Assembly: GCA_963717085.1 (NCBI GenBank)
Contig: CAVQVM010000019.1
Coordinates: 62,001 to 126,000, forward strand
DNA from: DASQUK01 sp963717085
Lineage (GTDB): Bacteria > Actinomycetota > Acidimicrobiia > Acidimicrobiales > VFJN01
Reading direction: 5' to 3'
Length of the DNA stretch: 64,000 nt
In this document: positions 1 to 9,714 of the stretch, one piece after another
Layout: every line of letters starts with the position of its first letter
How positions within the stretch are numbered: the stretch's first letter is position 1
The notes under the pieces: generated by a model
Database searches by the model: none
Told to the model about the DNA's origin: nothing
Seen by the model: only the letters and a program-made list of their open reading frames with translations
Translations under genes and position numbers: made by a program

Positions 1-1069
1 TTCGGATCGTGGTTGGGTGGTGGTCACGATGGTTTGGATGTCGTTGTAGAGCTCGCGGGCGAGGTAGCGGTTGAGGCAGCGGATGGCATCGCGTTTGGAG
101 TTCCCGGCGGTGACGGGTCGCTCGAGGTGGTCGATCGTGGGGGCGTGGCGGCTTGGGAGGCGGACGATGACGATGCGCCACAGGGCGGCGTTGGCTTGTC
201 GGTCACCGGCGCGGTTGAGGCGGTGCCGGTTGGTTCGCCCGGATGACACCGGGACCGGTGAGGTGCCGCAGAGCGCCGCGAAGCTGGCTTGGGTGGCTGG
301 CCGGTCGGGGTTGTCACCGGCGGCGCACAGCAGGGAGCCGGCGGTCTCGTAGCCGAGGTCGTGGCGGGCCAGCAGGGGCGCGGCGATGGTGTCGAGGATG
401 GTGTGGATGGCGCGGTCCAGGGCGCGGATCTCGGTATCGAGGCCAGCCCAGCGCCGGGCGATGGAATGCAGCGCCGTCTTGGCCGCACTGGTGGGGGTGA
501 ACGGATCACCCGCCCGGTAGCGGCCGGCGGCGGTCATCTTGGTTCGGGTGCCGAGCCCGCCGAGGCTGGCCGCGCACGGCGTCGGGGGCGGTGTCACAGA
601 TGCTGTGGAACGGGTTGGCCGCCGCGGTGCGGGCCTCCGTGGCACCTGCTCGAGCGACTCGGAGCTGGCGGAGCGCCTCGACGGGACCGTCGCCGGCCTT
701 GGGTGTGGCGGTGGCGTCGCCGGCGAGGACCGCTCGTGCCGCCGCCTCGGCATCGATCGGGTCGGTCGTGCCGCGACGTCGCCGGGTGTGACGGTTCAGC
801 CTTGTTGACCTCGATCACGTTCAGCCCCCGGGCACGCAGATGCCGGGACAGTCCCGCACCCCACGAGCCCGTGGCTTCGACCCCGACGCCCCCACCTCCC
901 CCAAGCTGGTACCCAGCCGGTCAGGTTCCGGTCGCCGCGCGCCGTGGCTACCAACGACGCCGTGTCCCCCAGCCGGCCCACCTCGTCGCCCACGACCGCG
1001 ACATGGACGCCTGTGGGTGTCGACACCGGCCACGACACGCAGGTCGTCGCCATCTGCGATGGTGCACAT
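1..1069 (-). pseudogene. IS110-family transposase, decayed copy 1 (cut by window edge)
   Basis: Remnant of an IS110/IS1111-type DEDD transposase read on the minus strand. The N-terminus (VVAGVDTH, first catalytic Asp region) starts at the ATG at 1069. It is broken straight after DTH, where the bases CACAGGCGTCC replace the CACAAGGACGTCC of the other copy (2 nt lost). The reading frame then changes several times. Blocks such as TDPIDAEAAARAVLAG and the C-terminal transposase_20 block (GTSPVPVSSG, RANAALWR-like) can be found only in different frames. The stop codon lies beyond base 1. It is about 95% identical to the copy at 42018-43100 in opposite orientation and shares two of its frameshifts. 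No functional transposase can be made. Confidence 0.85.
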
Positions 1070-1164
1070 GCCACCCATTCTTCTGACCTGGATGGGGTGG
1101 CACGCACGGCCGGGACGCTGGACAAGACAGGGAGCAGGCCTGATCGCAAGGCCCTCTTCAGTCA
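1..1164 (-). repeat. Inverted repeat copy A (IS110 remnant plus leader)
   Basis: Near-identical to 41921-43088 in inverted orientation. The match starts at TGACTGAAGAGG (1164 to 1153 on the minus strand; 41921-41932 on the plus strand). It includes the non-coding leader with CAGGCCTGCTCCCTG and runs to the window edge. No terminal inverted repeats or target duplications are seen, as expected for IS110. The pair brackets 1.2-41.9 kb. Confidence 0.85.
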
Positions 1165-1237
1165 AGCAACGATACGGGGCGACTAATGGCGCGGCTACCG
1201 TACCTAGCGTCGATTGGAAGACAAGCGAGGGGACTCC

Positions 1238-2704
1238 ATGGCAAGGCTCGATCGTCGGACGTTTCTTCGCGGCGCCGCCGCGACGACAGGCGGGGTGCTG
1301 GTCGGCGGGCCGCTGCAGGCGCTCGTCGCGAAGGCGACGGGGGCGGCGCCCCCGAGCGCAGACCTGGTCGCTATGGCCGACCTGCGCGACGGGATCGTGC
1401 GGCTGCACGTCCGGGAGGGGTTCCAGTACCGGTCGTTCCACGATACCGACGGTCCTCCCGTCGTGCTCACCGACGGCACCGTGCTGCCCGGCCGTCACGA
1501 TGGCATGGGTGCCTTCCCCGGCCCCGACGGGAACGTGTGGCTGGTCAGGAACCATGAGCTGAACAACCCTGGGCCGCCGTTCGGCCCGAGCGACCCAGCG
1601 CCGTACGACGCCATGGCCCAGGGCGGCACCACCACGGTCCTCGTCACCCCTGACGGTGTGGTGGTCGACGCCTTCACCAGCCTGAACGGCACGCAGATGA
1701 ACTGCTCCGGTGGTCGCATGCCCTGGGGCGCATGGATCACCTGTGAGGAGACCGTCAACGGCCCCGACGTCGGGCCCGACTTCACGGGTGTGTCGAACGC
1801 CCCCCTCACGAAGCCGCACGGCTTCATCTTCGAGGTGCCTGCGGATGGCCAGTCGTCTCGCACGCCGATCATGCATGCCGGCCGGTTCGCGCACGAGGCG
1901 ACTGCATTCTGCCCCGACGACGGCAGCCTGTACCTGACGGAGGACAACTTCGCCTTCCCGTCGGGCTTCTACCGCTACGTCCCGCCCACCGACCCGATGG
2001 AGGCCGGCGGCATCGAGGACGGCGGCCGCCTGCAGATGCTCAAGGTCGTGGGGGTGGACCAGGCGCACCTCGAGCAGAACCAGGACCTCGGCCAGTCCTA
2101 CCCCATCGAGTGGGTCGACATCGACGAGCCGTTTCCGGGTGAGGACGGCCTGTTCACGACGTCGCCCACGAACAACGAGGCGATCGTGTTCGTCGGGGAC
2201 CAGGGCCGGGCCCAGGGCGCGGCCGGCTTCTCCCGTCTCGAAGGCGCCACCTACGCCAAGGGCGAGATCTACTTCACGTCGACGCAGGGTGGCGGCGCCG
2301 CAGAGACCGGGCCGGAGCTGATTGCCGGCTACGGCAACGGCACTGGCCAGGTGTGGTCGTACAACCCGCTGACCCAGACGCTGACGTGCCGCTACCAGGC
2401 GCCGAACGCGACGGCGCTCGAGCTGCCCGACAACATCACGGCCCGCAACGACCGCGGCAGCATCGTGATCTGCGAGGACGGACCCGTCGACAACTACGTC
2501 CGCCGCCTCGACGCCGACGGCGAGCTGGCCAACATCGTCCTCAACCGGCTGCGTCGGAACGCCCCGCCGTTTGCCCCACGGTTCGGGGAGGAGTTCGCCG
2601 GGGCCACGTTCAGCCCTGACGGTCACACGCTGTTCGTGAACATCCAGGCTTCCCAGGCGGTGACGTTCGCCATCTGGGGTCCGTGGGGCCGCCTCGGCGT
2701 CTGA
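1238..2704 (+). CDS. Tat-exported PhoX-family (DUF839) phosphatase-like protein
   Basis: A 488-residue protein of the PhoX/DUF839 family: secreted, metal-dependent phosphatase-like beta-propellers. Family members that have been tested are Ca/Fe phosphatases; the substrate here is unknown. The start is the ATG at 1238, eight codons inside the open frame, because GAGGGGA lies about 5 nt upstream and it puts a clear twin-arginine signal (LDRRTFLRGAAA, residues 3-14) at the N-terminus. Family blocks seen are VWLVRNHELNNPGPPFG, the MPWGAWITCEE block (about residue 165), HEATAFCPDDGSLYLTEDN and FVNIQASQAVTFAIWGPW at the end. It stands alone between the IS110 remnant and a 400-bp gap. Export and fold are well supported; phosphatase activity is inferred from the family. 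Confidence 0.85.
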   Translation: MARLDRRTFLRGAAATTGGVLVGGPLQALVAKATGAAPPSADLVAMADLRDGIVRLHVREGFQYRSFHDTDGPPVVLTDGTVLPGRHDGMGAFPGPDGNVWLVRNHELNNPGPPFGPSDPAPYDAMAQGGTTTVLVTPDGVVVDAFTSLNGTQMNCSGGRMPWGAWITCEETVNGPDVGPDFTGVSNAPLTKPHGFIFEVPADGQSSRTPIMHAGRFAHEATAFCPDDGSLYLTEDNFAFPSGFYRYVPPTDPMEAGGIEDGGRLQMLKVVGVDQAHLEQNQDLGQSYPIEWVDIDEPFPGEDGLFTTSPTNNEAIVFVGDQGRAQGAAGFSRLEGATYAKGEIYFTSTQGGGAAETGPELIAGYGNGTGQVWSYNPLTQTLTCRYQAPNATALELPDNITARNDRGSIVICEDGPVDNYVRRLDADGELANIVLNRLRRNAPPFAPRFGEEFAGATFSPDGHTLFVNIQASQAVTFAIWGPWGRLGV

Positions 2705-3110
2705 CACGACCCGGCGCTGAGACCTCACTATTGAGGATCAGTACTTTCGCTCGCCGCCTGGCGTGTGACGACGTCGCCGGAGCAGGCGGTGACGACATAG
2801 AACGTTCAGCCGGAGGGGATCGTTACGGTCCAGCCGCATTCATGCCGCGCCGCCCCATGACGATGTCGACCGACAACGTGCTCACCCGGCGCCCCCCGCG
2901 GCGTTCCACTGCCTTCTGGTCGTCGGTGCTGGGCGCACGCCGACGCCAACCCCAATGGCACCCGGCATGGACGGGAGGGGGGCACCCCACCACCGGGATG
3001 ACATCCGACCGCCATCCTGCCTCCCGGTGTTGGATACGGGGCCAAGACAGTAATGACTCGCCTACGCACCGGCGCTACGTTCACCGCACATTCGCCAAGG
3101 GGGTGGTCAG
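2705..3110. other. Intergenic region, no gene recognised
   Basis: About 400 bp between the PhoX gene and the swivel-domain gene. Open frames here have non-coding composition. I see no tRNA, hairpin with a T-tract, or repeat. A promoter for the gene at 3111 is expected but not recognisable. Confidence 0.5.
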
Positions 3111-4832
3111 GTGGCCGAGGTCGTCCCAGCGGACCAGTTTCTCGAGTGGTACCCGGGGTGGACACCGGCGCTGACGGCGTCGCCGTGGGTCGCCGAGCCG
3201 AGCGGGCCGTTCGTCAAGGAAGACGAGGATCGCTTCTGGTTCATCGACTTCCACTGGCCCCGCGGCTTCTCGCCGCTGGGGTACCTGTACATCACCGACT
3301 GCGCGGCGTGGGGAACCCAGACCGCGGCCCACTGGCTGCCGCTGCCACCCGGTAAGGGACTGGTGCAGCGCATGGGCGGGCCCTTCCCGTACGAGTCGGC
3401 GGTGCCCAACCCCTCGGCGTGGGAAGTCGGCTTCCGTGCCGCACGCATCGAGCGCACGATGCCGAGCTTCCTCCAGCGCTTCGACGCCATCTGGGATGAA
3501 CGCAAGTGGGAGCTGGAGCTGGGCCTCCATTACTTCGAGAGCTACGACTTCCAGGGCAAGTCGCTCGAAGACGTCGGGCAGTACCTCGCCGACGCCCGCT
3601 CGTTCCACCGCCGGGCTTGGGAGATCCACTTCGAGATCATGTACCCGCTCCTGGCCATCTACCTGCAGCTCTACGGGTTGTGTGCCAGCAACGGACTGGA
3701 CCCCGCCAACATCTCGAAGTTCCTTCAGGGCCGTGATTCGAAGATCATGGAAACCGACCGGGCCATGTGGGACCTCGTGGGGGACGCCAGGCGCCTCGGC
3801 ATCGCCGATCTGTTCGCCACGGCACCGGAACAGATCCGAGACCAACTGGCGAGGGCGGGAGGCAACGCCTCGGTCTGGCTGACCAGGTTCGACGACTTTT
3901 TGAAGGTGTATGGGTGGCGGACCGAAGGCATCGCCGACGCCAACCTCCCACCCTGGATCGAAGACCCCGTGTCACCACTGGGGCAGATCCGCAACTTCTT
4001 GGCGATGGAAGAGCCCCACGACTTCGAAAGGGCGGCCGCCGCCGCCCGGCACGAACGGGACGAGGCGGTCGAGTCCGCCCGCACCCAGCTGTCGGGTGAG
4101 ACGCTCACCGCCTTCGACGAACTGCTACGCGTGACGCAGGTCGCCAACTTCGCCTGGTGGAACGAGGACCACAACTACTGCATCGACCTTCGGGCGACCA
4201 TTCCGCTGCGGCGGGCTGCCCTGGCCATCGGGGCGGCGTGTGGCGCTGACGTCTACGACGACGGGCTGTTCTTGTTCTTCCCGGAGGCGATGGACGTGTG
4301 CGCCGGACGCCGGCCGTGGCGCGCCCTCCAGTCGCTGGCCACAGCCCGGCGCGAGTACTACGACCATTACAACACCATCCGTGAGACCCTCCCGAAGGCC
4401 GTCGGCACCGTTCCCGAGAACGTCGATGACCCGGTGCTCATCGAGATCTTCGGCCTACACCACCATTGGTTCGAGGCGTTGAGAACCGACACCGACAGCT
4501 CGGTGCTCAAGGGTTTCCCGGCATCGGCCGGCACGGTGACGGGACGTGCCCGGGTGATGGTCTCCGCGACCGAGCTGGTCGACCTCCGCGAGGGTGAGAT
4601 CCTGGTCTGCGAGGCGACCTCACCCAACTGGACGCCGGCGTTCGCCGTCATCGCGGGCTGCGTCTGCGACGGCGGAGGGTCGCTCACCCACGCCGCCATC
4701 GTCAGCCGGGAGTACGGCATCCCGTGTGTCGTCGGATGCTCGGTGGCGACGGCCCGCATCCGCACCGGCGACCTCGTGGAGGTCGACGGTGCGAGGGGCA
4801 CCGTCACCATCATCGAGCCGGCCGCCTCCTGA
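3111..4832 (+). CDS. PEP-utilising enzyme, mobile (swivel) domain protein
   Basis: A 573-residue protein. The last 100 residues are a PEP-utiliser swivelling phosphohistidine domain: GFPASAGTVTGRARVM, then TSPNWTPAF, then the phosphohistidine motif GGSLTHAAIVSREYGIPC with the candidate catalytic His, then VDGARGTVTII. This domain carries the phospho-His in PEP synthase, PPDK and rifampin phosphotransferase. The upstream 450 residues are helical, start with MAEVVPADQFLEWYPGW and contain no recognisable ATP-grasp domain, so a phosphate donor module would have to come from another protein or the chemistry differs. The GTG start follows a GGGGGTGG stretch. It is monocistronic. The substrate is unknown; it resembles stand-alone subunits of phenylphosphate-synthase-like systems. 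Confidence 0.75.
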   Translation: MAEVVPADQFLEWYPGWTPALTASPWVAEPSGPFVKEDEDRFWFIDFHWPRGFSPLGYLYITDCAAWGTQTAAHWLPLPPGKGLVQRMGGPFPYESAVPNPSAWEVGFRAARIERTMPSFLQRFDAIWDERKWELELGLHYFESYDFQGKSLEDVGQYLADARSFHRRAWEIHFEIMYPLLAIYLQLYGLCASNGLDPANISKFLQGRDSKIMETDRAMWDLVGDARRLGIADLFATAPEQIRDQLARAGGNASVWLTRFDDFLKVYGWRTEGIADANLPPWIEDPVSPLGQIRNFLAMEEPHDFERAAAAARHERDEAVESARTQLSGETLTAFDELLRVTQVANFAWWNEDHNYCIDLRATIPLRRAALAIGAACGADVYDDGLFLFFPEAMDVCAGRRPWRALQSLATARREYYDHYNTIRETLPKAVGTVPENVDDPVLIEIFGLHHHWFEALRTDTDSSVLKGFPASAGTVTGRARVMVSATELVDLREGEILVCEATSPNWTPAFAVIAGCVCDGGGSLTHAAIVSREYGIPCVVGCSVATARIRTGDLVEVDGARGTVTIIEPAAS

Positions 4833-4875
4833 GCCTTGCGGAACCGACCGGTCGCGGTTGGGCGGCGCCGACGCC

Positions 4876-5742
4876 CTATGGACCGCCGAGGTCCTTGTTC
4901 TCGGGCACGAACTGGCTGGCGATGAGCGTTGCACCCTGCGGGTCGTTGATGATCGTCATCCGCACCCAGGGAGCGTCGAGTGGCGGGACGACGAGCGTTC
5001 CTCCCAGCTCGGTCGCCCTCGCCGCCGTGGCGTCGGCGTCTTCGACCGCGAACGTGACGCTCCAATGCGCCGGCGTGTCGGGCTGGTCGTCCGGCAGCGG
5101 ATTGATGCTGGCTACCACGTCCTCGAATCCCGATGGGCCACCGGTCTCCGCCAGCTGCTTGCGCAGGTCGGGGTTGTCGCGTTCGAGATGATCGCCATAG
5201 CCCGGCAGGGTCCACATGTCTGCGCCGCCCCCCACGTTCAGCGTGCTCCAGCCGAACACCGAGCCGTAGAAGGACTTCGCGGCCTCGATGTCGCGGGTCC
5301 CCAAGCCGTTGAAGCTCAACGAGCCCGGCTCGTTCACGATCTGGGCACCCCTGTTCTGCTTCGCCTGCCAGACGCAGAACGCGGCGCCTTCACGATCGGT
5401 GACGACCGCCATGCGCCCGGCGTCCATCACGTCGAACGGCTCCATCAAGACGCCGCCGCCAGCATCCCGGACCTTCGACGCCGCGTCGTCGGCGCTGTCG
5501 ACCCAGATGTACGTGTTCCACATCGCCATCGGCGGGGCGGCCTCGGGGATCGACCCAACCGCGGCCACGTCGCCGCCACGCAAGCGGGCCATGAAATACT
5601 TGCCCTCCGATCCCGGCGGCATGACGTCCTCGAGCTCCCAGCCGAAGAGCCCCCTGTAGAAGTCGACCGCGGCCTCCGGGTCGGGCTGGCTCGTGTCCAC
5701 CCAGCAGGGGACCCCGGGGATGTATCCGTCTCGCTCGGGCAT
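4876..5742 (-). CDS. Two-domain VOC (glyoxalase/bleomycin-resistance fold) protein
   Basis: 288 residues with two tandem VOC domains. The first begins GVPCWVDTSQPDPEAAVDFY and the second GSLSFNGLGTRDIEAAKSFY. Each has the DFYxxLFGW or SFYxSVFGW signature near its start. This is the layout of actinobacterial 'VOC family' proteins annotated as hydrolases, 27-kDa antigen-like proteins or hydroxylases, without a proven reaction. It is convergent with the PEP-utiliser gene (44-bp gap) and lies downstream of the HAD-PlsC gene on the same strand. Fold call firm; function unknown. Confidence 0.8.
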   Translation of the reverse strand: MPERDGYIPGVPCWVDTSQPDPEAAVDFYRGLFGWELEDVMPPGSEGKYFMARLRGGDVAAVGSIPEAAPPMAMWNTYIWVDSADDAASKVRDAGGGVLMEPFDVMDAGRMAVVTDREGAAFCVWQAKQNRGAQIVNEPGSLSFNGLGTRDIEAAKSFYGSVFGWSTLNVGGGADMWTLPGYGDHLERDNPDLRKQLAETGGPSGFEDVVASINPLPDDQPDTPAHWSVTFAVEDADATAARATELGGTLVVPPLDAPWVRMTIINDPQGATLIASQFVPENKDLGGP

Positions 5743-5813
5743 GGCTGTTCCCTTCCGCTTGCTTCAACGACTGCGTCTCGGTTTGCTGCTTGCTCAGCTC
5801 GTCCCCCGACCGC

Positions 5814-7217
5814 TCAAACGTCGCGTCCGGGCCGCCGCTTGGTCTCGCGGTCCGGGTCACCGCGATAGCCCGGCGGGTAGGTGCGGCGGATCTCCTCGTC
5901 GGTCGGGGTTCGGCGTTCGCGGGCCTCTGGCGGTAGGAGGTCCATGATCGCGGACATGATCCGCTTGGTGTCCGTGTCCGGGTCGTCGTACGTCAGCGCC
6001 ACGGGCGGGCCGATTCGCACACTCACGCGTGGGCGGCGGAGCGGGTCGATGCGAGGCAGCCGGGCGTTCCTCGGCCAGACCCGCTCGGTCCCCCACAGGG
6101 CGATCGGGATCACGGGCGCCCTGGTCATCGCGGCCAGGCGGGCGGCGCCCCACCGCCCCCTCAGCTCGGGCTCGAAGAACGCCGGACCCCGGGGGATCGT
6201 GCCCTGGGGCGCGATCATCACCGCCTCGCCGGCCCGCAACGCCAGGGCCGCCGCCTCGAGGGGCTCGTCAGAGCCGGTGCCCCGGTCGACGCGGATCGTC
6301 CCGACTGCCCGGGCGAGCGGACCGAGGACCGGTGCGTCGAGCACCTCCTTCTTGCCGAGTCCCCTGACGGCCCGACCGGCCTGGGCGGCCACGAGGCTCA
6401 TGACTGCCGCGTCGAAGTAGCTGCGGTGGTTGAAGGCGAGGATCGCCCCGCCCCGTCCGGGCACGTGTTCGAGGCCATCGATCTCGATGCGGGCGTTCGG
6501 CATCGCCTCGACTTGGGAGAAGGGTCGGAACCACTCCTGGAGCTCGCGCCCGGCCACCTTGACAACCCCGTCGGGGACGTCGAGGTGGCGGATGGGCCAG
6601 CCCATCGTGCGGGCCAACGCGGCGAGGCGAGCGTCGGGGTCTACCGCCGTGGCGTGACCGACGGAGGCGAGCAGTGGCCCAGCGAAAAAGTTGTCGGCGT
6701 AGGCGTGAGCCGAACGGGGAGCGATGCGAGCCGCGCGCAACCAGGCCGCGCCGGCGTGGGCCTTCGCCCGTGCCCAGACCAGCGGGCCCTGGATCGGGGC
6801 GAGCGGACCCCGGCCGTCGGCCCAGGTGGTCGCGACGACGTCCTCGGCACCCAGTAGACCCCCCAGCGGCTCGGCGACGGGCGGCGGCGCGGCACTGACG
6901 AGAAGGACTCGTGCGCCCGCGGAGCGGTGGTCGTCGAGCAGCGGGCGGAGGTAGGGCGCCGCGTCGTCGACCACCGCCTCGGCGGCCGTCGTGGCTGCCT
7001 CCCGCACGGCGGCGTCCGGCCAGCCGCGGCCGGCATGGACCGCGAGCAGGGACAGCTGCGTCGACAGGAACGCGGTGGCGGTCACGTCCACCACCGGGCG
7101 CAGCGGCCCCGGCGGTGCGATGGCGCCTGCTCGGTGCAGGGCGTCGCGCAGGATCCGCCCCGGGCGGCCCGTGAGCAGGGTCCGGTCGACGTCCACGATG
7201 GCGGCTGCTCGCGCCAT
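5814..7217 (-). CDS. HAD phosphatase - 1-acylglycerol-3-phosphate acyltransferase fusion
   Basis: A 467-residue fusion. Residues 1-200 are a HAD-superfamily (SerB-like) hydrolase with motif I DVDRTL near residue 8 and motif II LLVSAAPPP. Residues 220-440 are a PlsC/LPLAT acyltransferase with the catalytic motif NHRSYFD (NHx4D), a GLGKKEVLDAP block, motif III APQGTIPRG (normally EGTR-like) and VIPIALWGTERVWPRN. Such fusions make phosphatidic acid from lysophosphatidate and are common in mycobacteria and relatives; the HAD part may dephosphorylate an intermediate. The start ATG at 7217 is only about 60 bp from the divergent WS/DGAT start at 7276. The two genes could share a control region and a lipid-storage role. 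Confidence 0.85.
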   Translation of the reverse strand: MARAAAIVDVDRTLLTGRPGRILRDALHRAGAIAPPGPLRPVVDVTATAFLSTQLSLLAVHAGRGWPDAAVREAATTAAEAVVDDAAPYLRPLLDDHRSAGARVLLVSAAPPPVAEPLGGLLGAEDVVATTWADGRGPLAPIQGPLVWARAKAHAGAAWLRAARIAPRSAHAYADNFFAGPLLASVGHATAVDPDARLAALARTMGWPIRHLDVPDGVVKVAGRELQEWFRPFSQVEAMPNARIEIDGLEHVPGRGGAILAFNHRSYFDAAVMSLVAAQAGRAVRGLGKKEVLDAPVLGPLARAVGTIRVDRGTGSDEPLEAAALALRAGEAVMIAPQGTIPRGPAFFEPELRGRWGAARLAAMTRAPVIPIALWGTERVWPRNARLPRIDPLRRPRVSVRIGPPVALTYDDPDTDTKRIMSAIMDLLPPEARERRTPTDEEIRRTYPPGYRGDPDRETKRRPGRDV

Positions 7218-7275
7218 CCACTCACTCTACGGCGGGCAGGCCAGTGCGCCGGCCCGGTGGCGCTACCGTGGCGCG

Positions 7276-8760
7276 ATGGCCGACGAACCGGTTCAGGGAG
7301 TCACCTTCCAGCGCCGGATGTCGGACTTCGAGGCGCTCATGTGGAGGGTCGAGAAGGACCCGTGGCTCAACCCGAGCGGCGGGGTGGTCGTCGTCTGCGA
7401 CCGGCCGCCGGATGTCGACGACTACCGACGCCGCATCGCCAACGCGGTGGTCGAGATACCGCGGCTCCGGGAGCGGGTGGTGCCCGGCGCCGGCCCGCTG
7501 TCGCCACCGCACTGGGCGCCCGACCCCGAGTTCGACCTCGACTACCACGTCCGCCATGTCGCCCTGCCCGCCCCGGGGACGCTGCGGCAGCTGTACGACC
7601 TCGCCGCCCGCCTGATGCAGGACCCGTTCGACCGCACCCGCCCCCTGTGGTTCTTCGTGATCGTCGACGGCCTCGAGGATGGCCGCGGCGCCATGTTCGC
7701 CAAGCTCCACCACACGATCGCTGACGGCCACGCGGCGCTCCGCCTGGCCGAGCTCTACCTAACCCTGGAACGGGACGCGCCTCCACCGCCGGACGTCGAC
7801 CTCGACCGCGTGGTGCGCGAGTCGGTCGCCGAGGCCCGCGGCACGTCGGAGAGTGGCGGGGGGTTCGCCGGCGCCGGCGCGTCCGCCATCGGGACGGCGC
7901 GCGAGCTCTGGCAGCGCCAACTCGGACGCGCCCGCCGCGCCGCCGGCGAGGTCGTGCTGTGGGGAGCAGATCCTCGGCGTCCGCTGGACCTCGTGTCACG
8001 GACGCTGGCGACGATCGGACAGGTGCGCAGCCAGGTGGACGCCGGTGGGGTTGCGGGAGGGTCACCGCTGTGGCGAGAACGGAGCCGGCACCGCCACTTC
8101 GACGTCATCAGGGTGCCGTTCGACGCTTTACGTACCTCGGCCAAGGCGCTCGGCGGCACCGTCAACGACGCGTTCGTCACCGGTGCGGTGCTCGGCGCCA
8201 TCCGCTACCACCAGCGCCGGGAGACGCCGCTCGAGGCGCTGAACATCAGCTTCGTCGTCAGCACGAGGGGGACCGGCGGCGACGGCACCAATGCGTTCGC
8301 ACCCACGCGCGTGCAGGTTCCCGCCGGACCGATGCCGGTGGAGGAGCGGTTCGCAGCGATCAGCATGACCATGGCGGCCGGCCGCGAAGGTGCCCGTACC
8401 GGCGGCGCCATGGGCAGCGTCGCCGGGTTGGCCAACCTGCTCCCGACGTCGCTGATCACCGGCGTGGCCCGCTCGCAGACCGCGAACATGGACTTCGCCA
8501 CGAGCAACATGCGGGGCGCGCCTGTGCCGACCTACGTGTCCGGCGCTCGGATCCTGTGGACGGGCACGCTCGGCCCGGTCGCCGGCACCGCGTTCAACCT
8601 CACCGCCATGTCCTACGACGGCAGCTTCGACATGGGCCTCCACGTCGACCCCGCGGCGGTTGCCGACTGTGACGACCTGTGCCGCTGCATCGAGGCGGGC
8701 TTCGAGGAGGTCCTGGTGGCCGGAGGCCAGGTCCTCGCCGTCGCTCGCGAGGTCGGCTGA
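7276..8760 (+). CDS. WS/DGAT-family O-acyltransferase (wax ester / triacylglycerol synthase)
   Basis: 494 residues. The N-terminal half carries the acyl-CoA acyltransferase active-site motif HHTIADG (HHxxxDG) in KLHHTIADGHAALRL. The C-terminal half has family blocks VNDAFVTGAVLGAI and an NxRG-type segment near STRGTGGDGTNAF. These enzymes esterify diacylglycerol or fatty alcohol with acyl-CoA at the inner membrane face. The start is the ATG at 7276 (MADEPVQGVTFQRRMS), since the family begins with 'RMSxxDALMW'; the frame open upstream is antisense to the HAD-PlsC gene. It is divergent from HAD-PlsC, fitting neutral-lipid synthesis. Confidence 0.88.
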   Translation: MADEPVQGVTFQRRMSDFEALMWRVEKDPWLNPSGGVVVVCDRPPDVDDYRRRIANAVVEIPRLRERVVPGAGPLSPPHWAPDPEFDLDYHVRHVALPAPGTLRQLYDLAARLMQDPFDRTRPLWFFVIVDGLEDGRGAMFAKLHHTIADGHAALRLAELYLTLERDAPPPPDVDLDRVVRESVAEARGTSESGGGFAGAGASAIGTARELWQRQLGRARRAAGEVVLWGADPRRPLDLVSRTLATIGQVRSQVDAGGVAGGSPLWRERSRHRHFDVIRVPFDALRTSAKALGGTVNDAFVTGAVLGAIRYHQRRETPLEALNISFVVSTRGTGGDGTNAFAPTRVQVPAGPMPVEERFAAISMTMAAGREGARTGGAMGSVAGLANLLPTSLITGVARSQTANMDFATSNMRGAPVPTYVSGARILWTGTLGPVAGTAFNLTAMSYDGSFDMGLHVDPAAVADCDDLCRCIEAGFEEVLVAGGQVLAVAREVG

Positions 8761-8889
8761 GAGGCCGAGCGGATAGGCCCGCAGGTGGGCACAGAGAACA
8801 GCACGGGATCTGCAGCGTGAGCCCAGGACACACGGCTCGGCCTCCGGCGGTGCTGACCACGGTGAGTCAAGACGAGCCAGGAGCTCATA

Positions 8890-9084
8890 GTGGGCCCGGG
8901 CGGCTACGGCATCGGATGGAACCCGTCACCGCACGGGTACTGGGAGAACCACCCCGGCTACTACCTGATCGAGGTCATCCCGGCGGCGGGCGGCACCTGG
9001 GTGCCGGGGACCTGGACGGTTGCGGTCAACGTCGCGGCGGGGAACGACCGCGGCCAATCCCTGGCGTCGTTCACGATCACGTAA
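8890..9084 (+). CDS. Small uncharacterised protein, possibly a gene remnant
   Basis: A 64-residue frame beginning GPGGYGIGWNPSPHGYWENH and ending in beta-rich sequence with PGTWTVAVNVAAGNDRG. Composition (Gly, Tyr, Trp) looks protein-like and GC3 is high, but I recognise no family. The end resembles the last strands of a secreted beta-sandwich domain, so it may be the tail of a lost larger gene. It lies between the WS/DGAT gene and the convergent GNAT gene. Confidence 0.35.
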   Translation: MGPGGYGIGWNPSPHGYWENHPGYYLIEVIPAAGGTWVPGTWTVAVNVAAGNDRGQSLASFTIT

Positions 9085-9111
9085 CCGAGCTCGACCGATG
9101 GGCAGGAGCTG

Positions 9112-9531
9112 CTAGCCGGGCGCGGCGAGCCAACGGCTGACGACCGTGACGTCGTCGTCTTCGTATCCGAGCCGCTGGTAGAAACCGAGTGCCCGCGCGT
9201 TGGTGTGGCGGATCATCAGGTTCAGCTTCACGGCGCCCCGTGCTCGAAGCCACGCCTCGGCCTCCTGCATCATGCGGCGCCCGACACCGCGATGGCGGTT
9301 CGAGCGCTCCACCGCCAGGTAGTACACCCACCCGCGGTGGCCGTCGTGGCCGACCATCACGGTTGCCGTTAGCTCGTCCGCGTCGATCGCACCGAGCACC
9401 GCCGATGTCGGTCCGCCGACCGAGCGGTCGAAGTCCTCGTCGGGTCGATTCCACGGTCGCGTCAAGCCAGCCTGCTCCCAGAGAGCGATGGCGGCCTGCC
9501 GGTCGGCAGCCATGAGCTCGCGAATCTCCAT
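9112..9531 (-). CDS. GNAT N-acetyltransferase, YpeA-like
   Basis: 139 residues from the internal ATG at 9531. This start is chosen because the family begins MEIRxxxxxD and the alignment to E. coli YpeA starts here; the frame is open 25 codons further up. Landmarks are ALWEQAGLTRPWNRPDED (YpeA-type), the acetyl-CoA loop RHRGVGRRMM (Q/RxxGxG/A) and the C-terminal ALGFYQRLGYEDDDV. It acetylates an amine using acetyl-CoA; the substrate is unknown. Confidence 0.82.
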   Translation of the reverse strand: MEIRELMAADRQAAIALWEQAGLTRPWNRPDEDFDRSVGGPTSAVLGAIDADELTATVMVGHDGHRGWVYYLAVERSNRHRGVGRRMMQEAEAWLRARGAVKLNLMIRHTNARALGFYQRLGYEDDDVTVVSRWLAAPG

Positions 9532-9714
9532 CGCTGGAGTCTGGTGGAGCTCGCGAGCCCGACGTCCAGCCAGAAGGAAACCATCGTGCTGAACGTCGAC
9601 CGTCACGTCGGGCCCCGTCCGTTCGGGGGCCGACTACGACCTCTCTGAGTACGCGTACTAGTTCGGCCTGAGGACCGTCGAGGGGTCGGGCCGCCGGGGT
9701 CCCGGGGGGGCGTT

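Noticed and set aside
821..2728. 635-codon minus-strand frame over PhoX
   Set aside because: Mostly antisense to the Tat-PhoX gene; its last part is only the IS110 remnant in frame.
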